DNA from: Faucicola osloensis_C
Lineage (GTDB): Bacteria > Pseudomonadota > Gammaproteobacteria > Pseudomonadales > Moraxellaceae
Reading direction: 5' to 3'
NCBI GenBank assembly: GCA_019353055.1
Contig: JABAHL010000001.1
Coordinates: 372,001-436,000 of the forward strand
Length of the DNA: 64,000 nt
Part shown: one piece after another, positions 44,328 to 53,008 of the stretch
How the letters are laid out: each line of letters begins with the position of its first letter
How positions within the stretch are numbered: position 1 is the stretch's first letter
Position numbers and translations under genes: made by a program
The notes under the pieces: generated by a model
Told to the model about the DNA's origin: nothing
Databases searched by the model: none
What the model saw: the letters and a program-made list of their open reading frames with translations, nothing else

Positions 44328-45428
44328 TTAAATCACCGCTTTTGGATAAGCGCCTAATACCCGTAAATCTTTGACTTGCGGGCGAATCTCAGCAAGGGCG
44401 GCCTGCATATTGGCATCGTCAATATGACCAAGCATATCAATAAAGAACACATAAGCCCATTTGTTTGGACGCTCTGGGCGGGTTTCGATACTGGTCATCG
44501 ATACGCCATGTTTTGCCAGTGGCTGCAATATTTGAATCAGCGCGCCCGCCTGATCTTTGGCTGCCACTAAAATCGAGGTTTTATCTTGACCTGACGGCGC
44601 TACTGCTTCGCGGCCAATGATTAAAAAACGTGTGGTATTGGACGGGGTATCTTCGATGTTTTCAAATAGTTTGTGCAAATTATATTCGCTTGCTGCCACT
44701 TCCCCTGCAATGGCGGCTGAGTGCCACTCATTTTTGATACGCCGCGCCGCTTCACCATTGCTAGAAACTGCGACACGCTCGACATTGGGATAATGGGTAT
44801 CTAACCATTGGCGGCATTGGGCAAGCGCTTGGCTGTGGGCATAAATTTTTGAAATTGCGCCCACTTTGGTATGCTCACCCACCAAAAACTGATGATGCAC
44901 CGGTAATTCCACCTCGCCAATGATTTTTAGATCGGAGGATAAAAAACCATCAAGGGTATGATTGACCACGCCTTCTGACGAATTTTCCACAGGGACGACG
45001 CCATACATTGCAGAGCCGGCTTCCACTTCACGAAACACATCAGCAATGGTCGATAGCGGCACTGTCGTGGCGGCTTTACCAAAATGCTTCAGCGCTGCCA
45101 TGTGGGTAAAGGTACCTGCAGGACCCAAATAAGCAATTTTTTGTGGCGCTTCTAAGTCTAAACACACTGACATGATTTCGCGGAATAAACGTGCCATTTT
45201 ATCCGCAGGGAGTGGACCCTCATTACGCGCCATCACTTTTTTTAGCACCTGCGCTTCCCGCTCTGGGCGATAAAAAATCGGATTGTCTTCTTGCGTCTTT
45301 TTGGCTTTGGCTACTTGCACCGCATAGCCTGCTCGCTCGTTGATTAATCGCTGGATTTTTTCATCCACTTCATCAATTTTTTGGCGAAGTCCAATTAATT
45401 CATCATTGCTCATCGTTTGTTCATTCAT
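44328..45428 (-). CDS. pheA: Bifunctional chorismate mutase / prephenate dehydratase
   Basis: The P-protein converts chorismate to prephenate and then to phenylpyruvate. The 366 residues show an AroQ-type chorismate mutase (about 8-95; LRQKIDEVDEKIQRLINERAG), prephenate dehydratase (about 100-275; YLGPAGTFTHMAA, PVENSSEGVVNHTLD, SNTTRFLIIG) and a C-terminal ACT regulatory domain (AGALIQILQPLAKHGVSMTSIETRP region), so feedback inhibition by phenylalanine is expected. The ATG at 45428 is preferred over a TTG at 45443. It is first of pheA-hisC-eamA-tyrA/aroA. Confidence 0.97.
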   Translation of the reverse strand: MNEQTMSNDELIGLRQKIDEVDEKIQRLINERAGYAVQVAKAKKTQEDNPIFYRPEREAQVLKKVMARNEGPLPADKMARLFREIMSVCLDLEAPQKIAYLGPAGTFTHMAALKHFGKAATTVPLSTIADVFREVEAGSAMYGVVPVENSSEGVVNHTLDGFLSSDLKIIGEVELPVHHQFLVGEHTKVGAISKIYAHSQALAQCRQWLDTHYPNVERVAVSSNGEAARRIKNEWHSAAIAGEVAASEYNLHKLFENIEDTPSNTTRFLIIGREAVAPSGQDKTSILVAAKDQAGALIQILQPLAKHGVSMTSIETRPERPNKWAYVFFIDMLGHIDDANMQAALAEIRPQVKDLRVLGAYPKAVI

Positions 45429-45835
45429 AAAATTACAACTCAACAGTCAACACTGACCTGCGCGATAGGATTGAGGGTCATAAATCACAGGCAGTCTAGC
45501 TTGAAATATACCTTGAAATATATAAAGTTACCAAATGGCTTTATAGCAGAAATTGCCTAATACTAGCACAAATCACGACTGTTAATCGAGTTCCGCTCGG
45601 CGCTTTTTCATCACAAATAGTGATATAGACACAATATTTTTGGCATACCCTAAAAAAAGTTGGATTTTTTGGTTTGATGCTTAACAAATACTTGCAAAAT
45701 AGAAAAAAAACTAGCGATTGTCACAATGTTTGTGATAGCTTTTAAGGTAAGTTAACTAACATTGAATGAAACCATACTATTTTGTCCGTGATAGGTTATC
45801 AAAGACATGCAGCAATTTGACATTTAGGAAAGTAC
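45429..45835. other. Intergenic region between divergent pheA and tal
   Basis: These 407 bases contain no gene. They must hold promoters of the aromatic operon (minus) and tal (plus). Visible are a doubled CTTGAAATATA word near 45500-45522, TCACA-N5-TGTGA at 45721-45735, and the tal ribosome site AGGAAAG at 45827-45833. I could not see a leader peptide or attenuator for pheA. Confidence 0.5.
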
Positions 45836-46774
45836 ATGACTAGCAGCTTAAACCAACTAAAAATGATGACAACCATTGTGGCAGATACTGGGGATTTACA
45901 AGCGATTGCCCGCTTAAAACCAGTCGATGCGACCACCAACCCAAGCTTGATTACCAAGGCATTGTCAGCGCCACAAATGCAGCCTATTTTAATTGAGACA
46001 TTAAAAAAATACCCCAATGATATCGATGCGGTGATTGATGAGCTCACCATTTATATCGGCAGCGAAATTTTAAAACTGATTGATGGCCGTGTTTCAACCG
46101 AAGTGGATGCAAGGTTGTCTTATGATACCGATGGCACCATTGTCAAAGCGCAGCAATTTATCAAAGCCTATGAAGCCGCCGGGATTGATAAAAAACGCGT
46201 ACTTATCAAAATCGCTGGCACCTGGGAAGGCATCCAAGCTGCCAAAGCACTAGAGCAACAAGGTATCCATTGTAACGTGACGCTGCTATTTGGCTTGCAC
46301 CAAGCCAAAGCCTGTGCCGATGCCGATGTTACCTTGATTTCACCATTTGTCGGACGGATTTTGGATTGGCAGAAAAAAGATGAAGGACTCGATAGCATCG
46401 AAATCAGCCGTGATAAAGGCGTGAACTCAGTCAAAACTATTTATCATTACTTCAAACAACATAGCTACACCACCCAAATCATGGGCGCGAGTTTTCGCAG
46501 TATTGAGCAAATATTGGCATTGGCAGGTTGTGATTTATTAACGATTGCGCCTGATTTGCTAGACCAACTTGCCACGATGGACGTCAAAGTCGAGCGTCAG
46601 CTATTTCCCGACATGCAGTTTATTGACCTCAAAAAACAAACCCTCGATGAGACCCAATTTGCCGAGCAACATGCGCTTGATCCTATCAGCCAAGCGTTAT
46701 TATCTGCCGGCATTGAAGGCTTTATCCAAGCTCGAGAAGCGTTAGAACAAACCTTAAGAGGCTTGGTTAACTAA
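45836..46774 (+). CDS. tal: Transaldolase
   Basis: Transaldolase exchanges dihydroxyacetone units between sugar phosphates in the pentose phosphate pathway. The 312 residues match TalB-class enzymes (317 in E. coli), with the start LKMMTTIVADTGDLQAIARL, the substrate motif VDATTNPSLI, the Schiff-base Lys in VLIKIAGTWEG (about residue 127) and LISPFVGRILDW. The usual Ser after Ala in IKLASTW is Gly here. AGGAAAG lies close before the ATG. Monocistronic and convergent with apt. Confidence 0.97.
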   Translation: MTSSLNQLKMMTTIVADTGDLQAIARLKPVDATTNPSLITKALSAPQMQPILIETLKKYPNDIDAVIDELTIYIGSEILKLIDGRVSTEVDARLSYDTDGTIVKAQQFIKAYEAAGIDKKRVLIKIAGTWEGIQAAKALEQQGIHCNVTLLFGLHQAKACADADVTLISPFVGRILDWQKKDEGLDSIEISRDKGVNSVKTIYHYFKQHSYTTQIMGASFRSIEQILALAGCDLLTIAPDLLDQLATMDVKVERQLFPDMQFIDLKKQTLDETQFAEQHALDPISQALLSAGIEGFIQAREALEQTLRGLVN

Positions 46775-46845
46775 GCTTTGTTAGTTAAAGCTTTATTCAT
46801 TAAAACTTTAATGGATAAAGCTTGGTTCATTAAATTTTTGTTAGC

Positions 46846-46876
46846 GGCTAATCATGTTCTTCAATCATGATTAGCC
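46846..46876. terminator. Perfect inverted repeat between tal and apt
   Basis: The 11-bp stem GGCTAATCATG/CATGATTAGCC with a 9-nt loop lies between convergent genes. No T-run follows on either strand, so it may be a weak terminator or an mRNA 3'-end stabiliser. Confidence 0.5.
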
Positions 46877-46889
46877 CCATGCCACCCCA

Positions 46890-47426
46890 CTAGCTTTTAG
46901 CTTGCAACACGGTATACAGTGGTATAGCAAGCGGTTGATGCAAATCCACCAAATCAAGCAACACAAGTGCGCCTAACACCTGATGTCCTGCGGCCTCACA
47001 AAGCCCTACCGCAGCGCTCAAGGTACCGCCTGTCGCCAATATATCATCCACTAACAACACATTAGCGGGCGCAAGTCCCGCCTGCATTTCTAAAGTATCA
47101 CTACCATACTCTAGCGCATAGCTTTTATTCGCCACTGGCGGTGGCAGCTTGCCTTCTTTGCGTATCAATACCATGCCTTTGCCTGTTCGACCTGCCAACA
47201 GGCTGGCAAAGACAAACCCCCGTGCTTCAATGGCGCCAAAGCAATCAACCGCCTCAAACACTGGCTGTGGTATCGCTGCCAGTAACGCATCGATTACCGC
47301 ATTGACGTGAGCGCGCAATAATGGCGTGATATCATAAAACGCAATGCCTTGTTTGGGAAAATCAGGTACCACTCTGATGATTTGCCAAAATGGGTGTGTT
47401 GAATCAGGGGAGATAATCGACTGCAT
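46890..47426 (-). CDS. apt: Adenine phosphoribosyltransferase
   Basis: Apt salvages adenine to AMP using PRPP. The 178 residues carry the purine/pyrimidine PRTase signature VLLVDDILATGGTLSAAV (about 123-140) and the N-terminal VVPDFPKQGIAFYDITPLL of Apt. The ATG at 47426 is preferred to an in-frame TTG at 47438; neither has a strong ribosome site. A terminator-like hairpin lies about 48-85 bases upstream in what would be the leader. Monocistronic. Confidence 0.96.
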   Translation of the reverse strand: MQSIISPDSTHPFWQIIRVVPDFPKQGIAFYDITPLLRAHVNAVIDALLAAIPQPVFEAVDCFGAIEARGFVFASLLAGRTGKGMVLIRKEGKLPPPVANKSYALEYGSDTLEMQAGLAPANVLLVDDILATGGTLSAAVGLCEAAGHQVLGALVLLDLVDLHQPLAIPLYTVLQAKS

Positions 47427-47804
47427 AGGATTGACCAAGTTCAGAAAAAATAAGTGTTAAGTAAAAATTAAGTAAAAATTGCTAAAGCGTGCCTCATTCT
47501 AGCAATTTTTTCAGGCTGAGCCAATCAAGGTCATGGATGGCGTTAAGTATTTACTTTAACCATGATGAATAAACTAGGCTTGGGCAAGCTAGTTGAAAGA
47601 GTTGCGATATAGGATTGAATTAGGGTTGAATGTTGCCTGTCATTGGCTTGCTTGTTCCAGTGCATACTTGTAAACTATCGCAAGTTAAATTTTTAGGTGA
47701 TTGCGCAAGTTTTGCATGGTTAACATACTGCTCGGCATTGTAATTGCAATTTTTATCCTTATCTTCAATAGCAAAAGTCACCACTAATATAGGGAAAGTT
47801 ACCA
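47427..47804. other. Intergenic region between divergent apt and rubA
   Basis: These 378 bases hold no gene. They contain a tandem 11-bp AAGTAAAAATT duplication (47459-47480), a hairpin with T-runs on both sides (47474-47511), and a promoter region for rubredoxin that I could not resolve to clear boxes. Confidence 0.5.
47474..47511. terminator. Terminator-like hairpin upstream of apt
   Basis: A perfect 11-bp inverted repeat AAAAATTGCTA/TAGCAATTTTT with a 15-base loop has T-runs on both strands. Read on minus it sits in the putative apt leader, so it could attenuate apt. Confidence 0.6.
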
Positions 47805-47969
47805 ATGAAAAAATATCAATGTATCGTGTGTGGTTGGGTGTATGATGAGGCACTGGGCTGCCCAGAAGAAGGCATCCTTCCGGGTACACGCTGGGAAGAT
47901 ATTCCCGAAGACTGGACTTGCCCTGAATGTGGGGTTAGCAAAGTAGACTTTGAAATGATTGAACTATAA
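47805..47969 (+). CDS. rubA: Rubredoxin
   Basis: This is a 54-residue iron-sulfur (FeCys4) electron carrier. The two CxxC-type knuckles are CIVCGWVYDEALG (residues 6-18) and CPECGVSKVDFE (39-50), and the middle has PEEGILPGTRWEDIPEDWTCP, all canonical for AlkG2/RubA. Translation starts at ATG 47805 and ends at TAA 47969. It is followed after 21 bases by the rubredoxin reductase. In Acinetobacter this pair passes electrons from NADH to the membrane alkane hydroxylase AlkM; no alkane hydroxylase is in the window. Confidence 0.97.
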   Translation: MKKYQCIVCGWVYDEALGCPEEGILPGTRWEDIPEDWTCPECGVSKVDFEMIEL

Positions 47970-47990
47970 TAAACATAATAGGGTTTTATC

Positions 47991-49430
47991 ATGCAATCAA
48001 CTAACAATGCCGATAGTGCGAGTATCGATAGTGCCAGTGACAATAGTGCAAGTTTAGACAGTATCAGTTCAAATGATGCGCCTATTGCGCAACTATCAAA
48101 TACACAACCACAACCTGTAATTATTATTGGTTCAGGCATGGCGGGCTATACGCTAGCGCGTGAGCTCAGAAAGCTAACGACTAGCTTGCCTATCGTCATG
48201 GTGTGTCAAGACAGTGGTGATAGCTACGCCAAGCCAACCTTGTCAAATGCCTATGCGCAAAACAAACTTGCCGACACCATCGCCAATGCGAGCGCGGCAA
48301 AAATGGCAGAAACGTTAAACTTGACCCTATTAAATTTTCATCAAGTCACTGATATTAATACCGATGAACAAGTCATTGTGGTTCGCTCGTTAGTCAATGA
48401 AGCGTCTCAAACAACGCTTGCTTATCGAGATTTGGTATTGGCGACAGGCGCGCATTCTAGACTGTTACCCAATCTAGCGGTCAATCATCAAACCATTTTT
48501 GCCGTCAATCATTTAGATGAATATAAAAGCTTTCAGCAGCGTCTAAACACCCTAAAATCTCAAAAATCAGCGCCCATTAAGGTAGCGATTATTGGTGCAG
48601 GGTTGATTGGTTGTGAATTTGCCAATGATTTGATTGGTCAAAATACAGATAACCAGACCGCTGACATCACAGTAGCAGTGTTTGATAAAGCGGCACGCCC
48701 ACTGGCTCAGCAACTCCCTAGCCAAGCAGGTATCATGCTACAAGACGCTTTGACTCAGTCAGGGGTGACATTTTATTTAGGCACTGATATCACCAGTATC
48801 ACGACAAACGTTAATACAAATAATGATACAAGCGATAAGGCAACCGTGACCATCTCGTTTGACAGGGATAACCAATCACAAACCTTTGAAGCGGATATTG
48901 TTTTGATAGCGATTGGTTTGGTGGCTAATACTGACCTTGCGGCATCAGCGAACATTGCCATAGCATCGTCACAGCACATCAATCCTACAATAACCCATTT
49001 ACCCAGAACAGTGCAGCAAGGCATCAAGGTTGATGCGTACCTAGCCACATCAGCTGAGCATATTTATGCCATTGGCGATTGTGCCAACGTGATGGGTAGC
49101 TATATGCCCTATGTTATGCCATTGATGAACCAAGCCAAAGCGTTGGCAAAAACCCTGGCTGACCCTAATATGGCGCCGACCAAAGTAGCGTATCCTGCCA
49201 TGCCAGTGGCTATCAAGACACCTAGTTTACCTTTGGTGGTATTACCCGTATCAGGGCAGTACAGTGACGATCAACTGTACTGGCAAACGACCCTAACCAC
49301 CGACGGAATGGTTATGACCGCCCATCCAAAAGATGATACCAATAGCATTTTAGGGTTTGTATTAGCCGGTAGAGAAGCAGCAAAACAGCGCTTAACGTTA
49401 ACCAAGCAAGTGGCGGATTGGCTGTCTTAG
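47991..49430 (+). CDS. rubB: Rubredoxin-NAD(+) reductase
   Basis: RubB is a FAD enzyme that reduces rubredoxin with NADH. After a Ser/Asp/Asn-rich tail of about 42 residues, the FAD fold PVIIIGSGMAGYTLARELRK starts the family domain (about 430 more residues). The second nucleotide fold is VAIIGAGLIGCEFANDLIG, and the FAD-contact IYAIGDCANV is in the C-terminal half. The position straight after rubA decides the name. Repeats in the first codons (TAGTGCG/TAGTGCC words) underlie the tail. It is followed by an esterase as in the Acinetobacter rubA-rubB-estB order. Confidence 0.93.
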   Translation: MQSTNNADSASIDSASDNSASLDSISSNDAPIAQLSNTQPQPVIIIGSGMAGYTLARELRKLTTSLPIVMVCQDSGDSYAKPTLSNAYAQNKLADTIANASAAKMAETLNLTLLNFHQVTDINTDEQVIVVRSLVNEASQTTLAYRDLVLATGAHSRLLPNLAVNHQTIFAVNHLDEYKSFQQRLNTLKSQKSAPIKVAIIGAGLIGCEFANDLIGQNTDNQTADITVAVFDKAARPLAQQLPSQAGIMLQDALTQSGVTFYLGTDITSITTNVNTNNDTSDKATVTISFDRDNQSQTFEADIVLIAIGLVANTDLAASANIAIASSQHINPTITHLPRTVQQGIKVDAYLATSAEHIYAIGDCANVMGSYMPYVMPLMNQAKALAKTLADPNMAPTKVAYPAMPVAIKTPSLPLVVLPVSGQYSDDQLYWQTTLTTDGMVMTAHPKDDTNSILGFVLAGREAAKQRLTLTKQVADWLS

Positions 49431-49525
49431 TAACTATCTTAGTTGCCACGCTCGTGCAACAGGTCATCTATTGCGGAAAGTTCATTTAGCACCCCACTAG
49501 CAGATTGATATTTTTGGAATAAATT

Positions 49526-50485
49526 ATGGATTTAGCCAAATTTAATTTTGAACCCTCAGCGATTACGGACTTTATGCAAAGTGCCATAATTGATATCGGT
49601 GATGAATTACAACTGTGTGTTGAAGTTGGTGGCAATCCTGATCATCCGCCCTTGCTGCTGATTATGGGCTTAGGCTCGCAGTTGGTGTTTTGGCCAGATA
49701 GTTTTGTCAAAGGCTTGATTGACGCAGGCTTTTTTGTGATTCGTTTTGACAATCGTGATATCGGGCTATCATCAAAAATCGCCCGACCCTTCCCCCGTTT
49801 TCCCATCAACAATGTCAAAATGATGCTGCGTATGCAAGTGGGTTTGACGAACCGTCATTTTCCTGTGGCGTATAACTTATTTGACATGGTCGAAGATACC
49901 CGCCGCTTGCTGGATAAGTTAGCACTGAACAATGTGTATGTGGTGGGGGCATCTATGGGCGGGATGATTGCGCAAATTTTGGCTGCCAAATACCCAAAAC
50001 GTGTGTCAACACTGGGTCTCATGTTTACCAGTAACAACAAGCCATTTTTACCACCCCCCAAGCCAAAGCAGCTGCAAACCCTACTGTCACATCCCAAAAC
50101 CACCCAAATTGATGACGTGGTCGCATACGGCGTGTGGTGTATGCAGCGTATCGGCTCACCCAATCATGTGGATGAAGAGGAAGTAGAACGACTCATTCGT
50201 TTGCGGTTTGAACGTAGTTATCACCCACGTGGCGTGCTTCAGCAGCTGCAAGCAATATTAGCCACTGGCTCTATTGTTAAATTCGACCAAAAAATCAAAC
50301 AGCCAACCATTATCATTCATGGGGAAAAAGATGGGCTAGTGCCATCGGCGCATGGTCGGGCGATTGCCAAGGCGATTGCGCACAGTGAATTTCATTTGAT
50401 TAAAGACATGGGACATGATTTGGCAAAACCTTTTATCCCTACGATTGTCAAACTGCTAGCCGATCATTATATGAAGCATGCTTAA
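49526..50485 (+). CDS. Alpha/beta hydrolase (EstB-like esterase)
   Basis: This is a 319-residue cytoplasmic alpha/beta hydrolase. The oxyanion/strand region is LLLIMGLGSQLVFWP with FDNRDIGLSSK, the nucleophile elbow is VVGASMGGMIAQ (Ser near 147), the acid is in IIHGEKDGLVPS, and the catalytic His is in KDMGHDLAKP. The sequence type and its place after rubA-rubB match EstB of Acinetobacter, an esterase of unknown natural substrate. GGAAT lies before the ATG. It is convergent with ubiB, with only 4 bases between the stops. Confidence 0.87.
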   Translation: MDLAKFNFEPSAITDFMQSAIIDIGDELQLCVEVGGNPDHPPLLLIMGLGSQLVFWPDSFVKGLIDAGFFVIRFDNRDIGLSSKIARPFPRFPINNVKMMLRMQVGLTNRHFPVAYNLFDMVEDTRRLLDKLALNNVYVVGASMGGMIAQILAAKYPKRVSTLGLMFTSNNKPFLPPPKPKQLQTLLSHPKTTQIDDVVAYGVWCMQRIGSPNHVDEEEVERLIRLRFERSYHPRGVLQQLQAILATGSIVKFDQKIKQPTIIIHGEKDGLVPSAHGRAIAKAIAHSEFHLIKDMGHDLAKPFIPTIVKLLADHYMKHA

Positions 50486-50489
50486 GGCG

Positions 50490-52154
50490 CTAATTTAATA
50501 GCCGCCACAATACAAACAGCACTGCAATCACATAAAAAATCGGCGCAAGCCAGCTACTTACCTGCCAGACGGCATGACTGGCAATCATTTGTGCGATAAA
50601 CAACGCACCCACAAAACCAAGCAGCGCAAGCCAATCCTGCTGGCGACTTTTGAGCATGTCTGAGCGAATTTGCTGTATTTCACGCAGCTGCTGATTTTGG
50701 TGTCCACCCAGATTTGACAGACTTTGCAGACTGTTATCCAGCAATTGTGGCATGTCATTAAGACTCAGCAACAGTTCAGGTAATTGCTTGCGTAGCTCGC
50801 CAATTTTTTGCATCGGGTCAAATTGCTGCTTCACCCAACCTGTCAAAATCGGTTTGGCGAGCGACCAGATATCAAGCTCAGGGTATAAATCCCGTCCTAA
50901 ACCCTCCACATGCACGAGCGTTTTAAGCAGTAACATTAATTGCGGTGGTATATCCAAATGATAGCGACGCGCAATATCGAGCACCGACATGAGCACGCCT
51001 GCAAAATCAATGTCGTTGATTGGCTTACTAATCATCGGTGACACGGTGCGGCGCATATCGCGCATGAGGGCGTATTTATCGGTATTGGGTGGAATCCAGC
51101 CTGCGCGAGCAATGATATCCACTAGACCGGTAAAGTTATTGTTCATTACCGATAATAAAAGCCTTGCCACAATCATTTGGTCAGCTTTAGATAGCTCGCC
51201 CACGATTGAGCAATCAAGGGCGATGTAGCGCGGATTGGGATTTGGGGTATCGGCTGGCAGCGTTTCAACTAACACATTGCCTGGGTGCATATCGGCATGG
51301 AAGAAATTATCTCGAAACACTTGGGTGAAAAAAATCGTTAATCCTTTTGCCGCAAGTGCCGCCCTATCATACCCAAGCGCATCAAATACTTGCGTTTGCG
51401 AAATCGGTACCCCAACAATGCGCTCCATAATCATGATGTTTTTGCTCGCTTGATAGACTTCAGGCACATACATCATCGATGAACCCAAAAAGTTATTACG
51501 CATTTGGGTGGTATTGGCAGCTTCCAGGGTTAAATCAAGCTCATTGAGCAAGACTTGCCGATAATCTTCAACGATATCGATAATATGTACCGCACGCGCC
51601 GCTTCAATCCGTGCCGATGCCCACCTTGCCAAATCGCGCAATAATTCAAAATCTTCAATAATCTGTTCACGGATAGTTGGGCGAACTACTTTAACCACCA
51701 CTTCACGCCCATCATGCAGGCGTGCGGTGTGTACTTGCGCGATGGATGCCGCCGCTAACGGTGTGCCATCAAATCTAGCAAATAGCTGATTGATAGTTTG
51801 CCCCAAACCGCCTTTTTTTGTCGATTGTTCAATTTGCTCGATAACCGTATCGACACTAAAGGGTTTTACCCTGTCTTGCAGATGCACCAACTGCTTAATA
51901 ATCTCAGGGGTGACCAAATCACGACGGGTGGACAGCAGCTGCCCTAATTTTAAAAACAGCGTGCCCATCTCTTCAAGCGCCAGCCTAACCCCGTCTGGAT
52001 GAGGTTTTTGAAAATAGCTGGCAGGGTGCATACGGATAAGTTTGGCAATGGGCTCAAGCTGCGGCGTCTCTTCAATAGGCAGATGGGTATCAACACGATA
52101 ATGAGCGGCAATGCGCCACAGTTGTAAAAGACGTTTGCGATGATTTAGTAACAC
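50490..52154 (-). CDS. ubiB: Ubiquinone biosynthesis ATPase-like kinase UbiB
   Basis: UbiB is an ABC1/ADCK family atypical kinase required for ubiquinone synthesis. The 554 residues have the family-defining KxGQ motif in LFLKLGQLLSTRRDL, the Ala-rich loop PLAAASIAQVHTARL in place of a glycine loop, the DMHPGNVL catalytic-region motif, and two C-terminal transmembrane helices. The start is GTG (LLNHRKRLLQL follows), matching the N-terminus of relatives; the ribosome site is weak. It is third in ubiE-ubiJ-ubiB, but a terminator lies between ubiJ and ubiB. Confidence 0.96.
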   Translation of the reverse strand: MLLNHRKRLLQLWRIAAHYRVDTHLPIEETPQLEPIAKLIRMHPASYFQKPHPDGVRLALEEMGTLFLKLGQLLSTRRDLVTPEIIKQLVHLQDRVKPFSVDTVIEQIEQSTKKGGLGQTINQLFARFDGTPLAAASIAQVHTARLHDGREVVVKVVRPTIREQIIEDFELLRDLARWASARIEAARAVHIIDIVEDYRQVLLNELDLTLEAANTTQMRNNFLGSSMMYVPEVYQASKNIMIMERIVGVPISQTQVFDALGYDRAALAAKGLTIFFTQVFRDNFFHADMHPGNVLVETLPADTPNPNPRYIALDCSIVGELSKADQMIVARLLLSVMNNNFTGLVDIIARAGWIPPNTDKYALMRDMRRTVSPMISKPINDIDFAGVLMSVLDIARRYHLDIPPQLMLLLKTLVHVEGLGRDLYPELDIWSLAKPILTGWVKQQFDPMQKIGELRKQLPELLLSLNDMPQLLDNSLQSLSNLGGHQNQQLREIQQIRSDMLKSRQQDWLALLGFVGALFIAQMIASHAVWQVSSWLAPIFYVIAVLFVLWRLLN

Positions 52155-52224
52155 GTTGGCAACTCGTTAGAAAGCTTATCAATGGTGGGAATTCTAGCAT
52201 GATATAAGCAATTTTTTAATGGTT

Positions 52225-52250
52225 AAAAAAAGACGGGGATTTAACCCGTC
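52225..52250 (-). terminator. Terminator between ubiJ and ubiB
   Basis: The stem GACGGG/CCCGTC with a 7-nt loop is followed on minus by seven T. It lies 62 bases past the ubiJ stop and 71 bases before the ubiB start, so it would reduce read-through into ubiB. Confidence 0.75.
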
Positions 52251-52311
52251 ATGTTGATTGTGCAAAAGCAACTTTTGCAATAAATTTACCTTTGTAATCT
52301 ACTTTTGTAAT

Positions 52312-52953
52312 CTATTTTTCCAATAAAGCCGCTTGCTGTTGCTTGATGGCATCGAGTCTGGCTTGTTCACGTTCAATATCCGCCCGCAGCTTTAGTAGCT
52401 GCTGCTTTAACTCATGCCTTACATTGTCATCAGTATTTGCATCGTTGGTTTTCCACTCTCTGATATTGGCAATATCGGCAAACACCTCTTTGGCAGGTAC
52501 AGCGATTGTGCCTTTTAGGTTGGCTAACAGATTAGACAGTTGACTTGCCATCGGCAGACCAATCAAAGGTTGCAGTTTACCAATGATATCAGGATCAAAC
52601 CCAGCGACCAACTGTTTGACTTGCATCAGCACTTTATAATCGCCCTCAATCGGCAGATTGCCTTGTGGGTCACCCATCAAATTGAGCAAATGCACAGGGT
52701 TGTCCACTTTGACAACACAATCAGGTTTGCTTACCACAGCGCTACCTTTAGGTTCAAAAACATCAACCGTCACAGGTTCAAAGCGGATATGGTCATCATT
52801 AAAAATCGTATCAAATTCAATGGCGGGCTCTGCCATAATTAGGCGCAAAACTTTACCCGATAACGGTTGTAGCCCTGCTTGGGTGATGGGGTCAGTGGCA
52901 ATCGCTAGGTTAACCACTTTTTCAATGCCTGCGAGTAGTAATACAGTAAACAT
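52312..52953 (-). CDS. ubiJ: Ubiquinone biosynthesis accessory factor UbiJ
   Basis: UbiJ is a cytoplasmic SCP2-domain protein that scaffolds the Ubi enzyme complex and binds its hydrophobic intermediates. The 213 residues have a short hydrophobic start, the SCP2-like domain (about 30-125) including GSAVVSKPDCVVKVDNPVHL, and a C-terminal coiled coil (about 175-212, KLRADIEREQARLDAIKQQ), the expected UbiJ plan. Identification rests on layout and position between ubiE and ubiB as much as on sequence. Confidence 0.93.
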   Translation of the reverse strand: MFTVLLLAGIEKVVNLAIATDPITQAGLQPLSGKVLRLIMAEPAIEFDTIFNDDHIRFEPVTVDVFEPKGSAVVSKPDCVVKVDNPVHLLNLMGDPQGNLPIEGDYKVLMQVKQLVAGFDPDIIGKLQPLIGLPMASQLSNLLANLKGTIAVPAKEVFADIANIREWKTNDANTDDNVRHELKQQLLKLRADIEREQARLDAIKQQQAALLEK

Positions 52954-53008
52954 CTGATTCTCTTTTAGTATATAAATTTCAGTGAGCTATTATATTTTTT
53001 GCTATCAG

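Noticed and set aside
45721..45735. TCACA-N5-TGTGA palindrome before tal as a CRP site
   Set aside because: The half-sites are in the reverse order and spacing to the CRP consensus (TGTGA-N6-TCACA).
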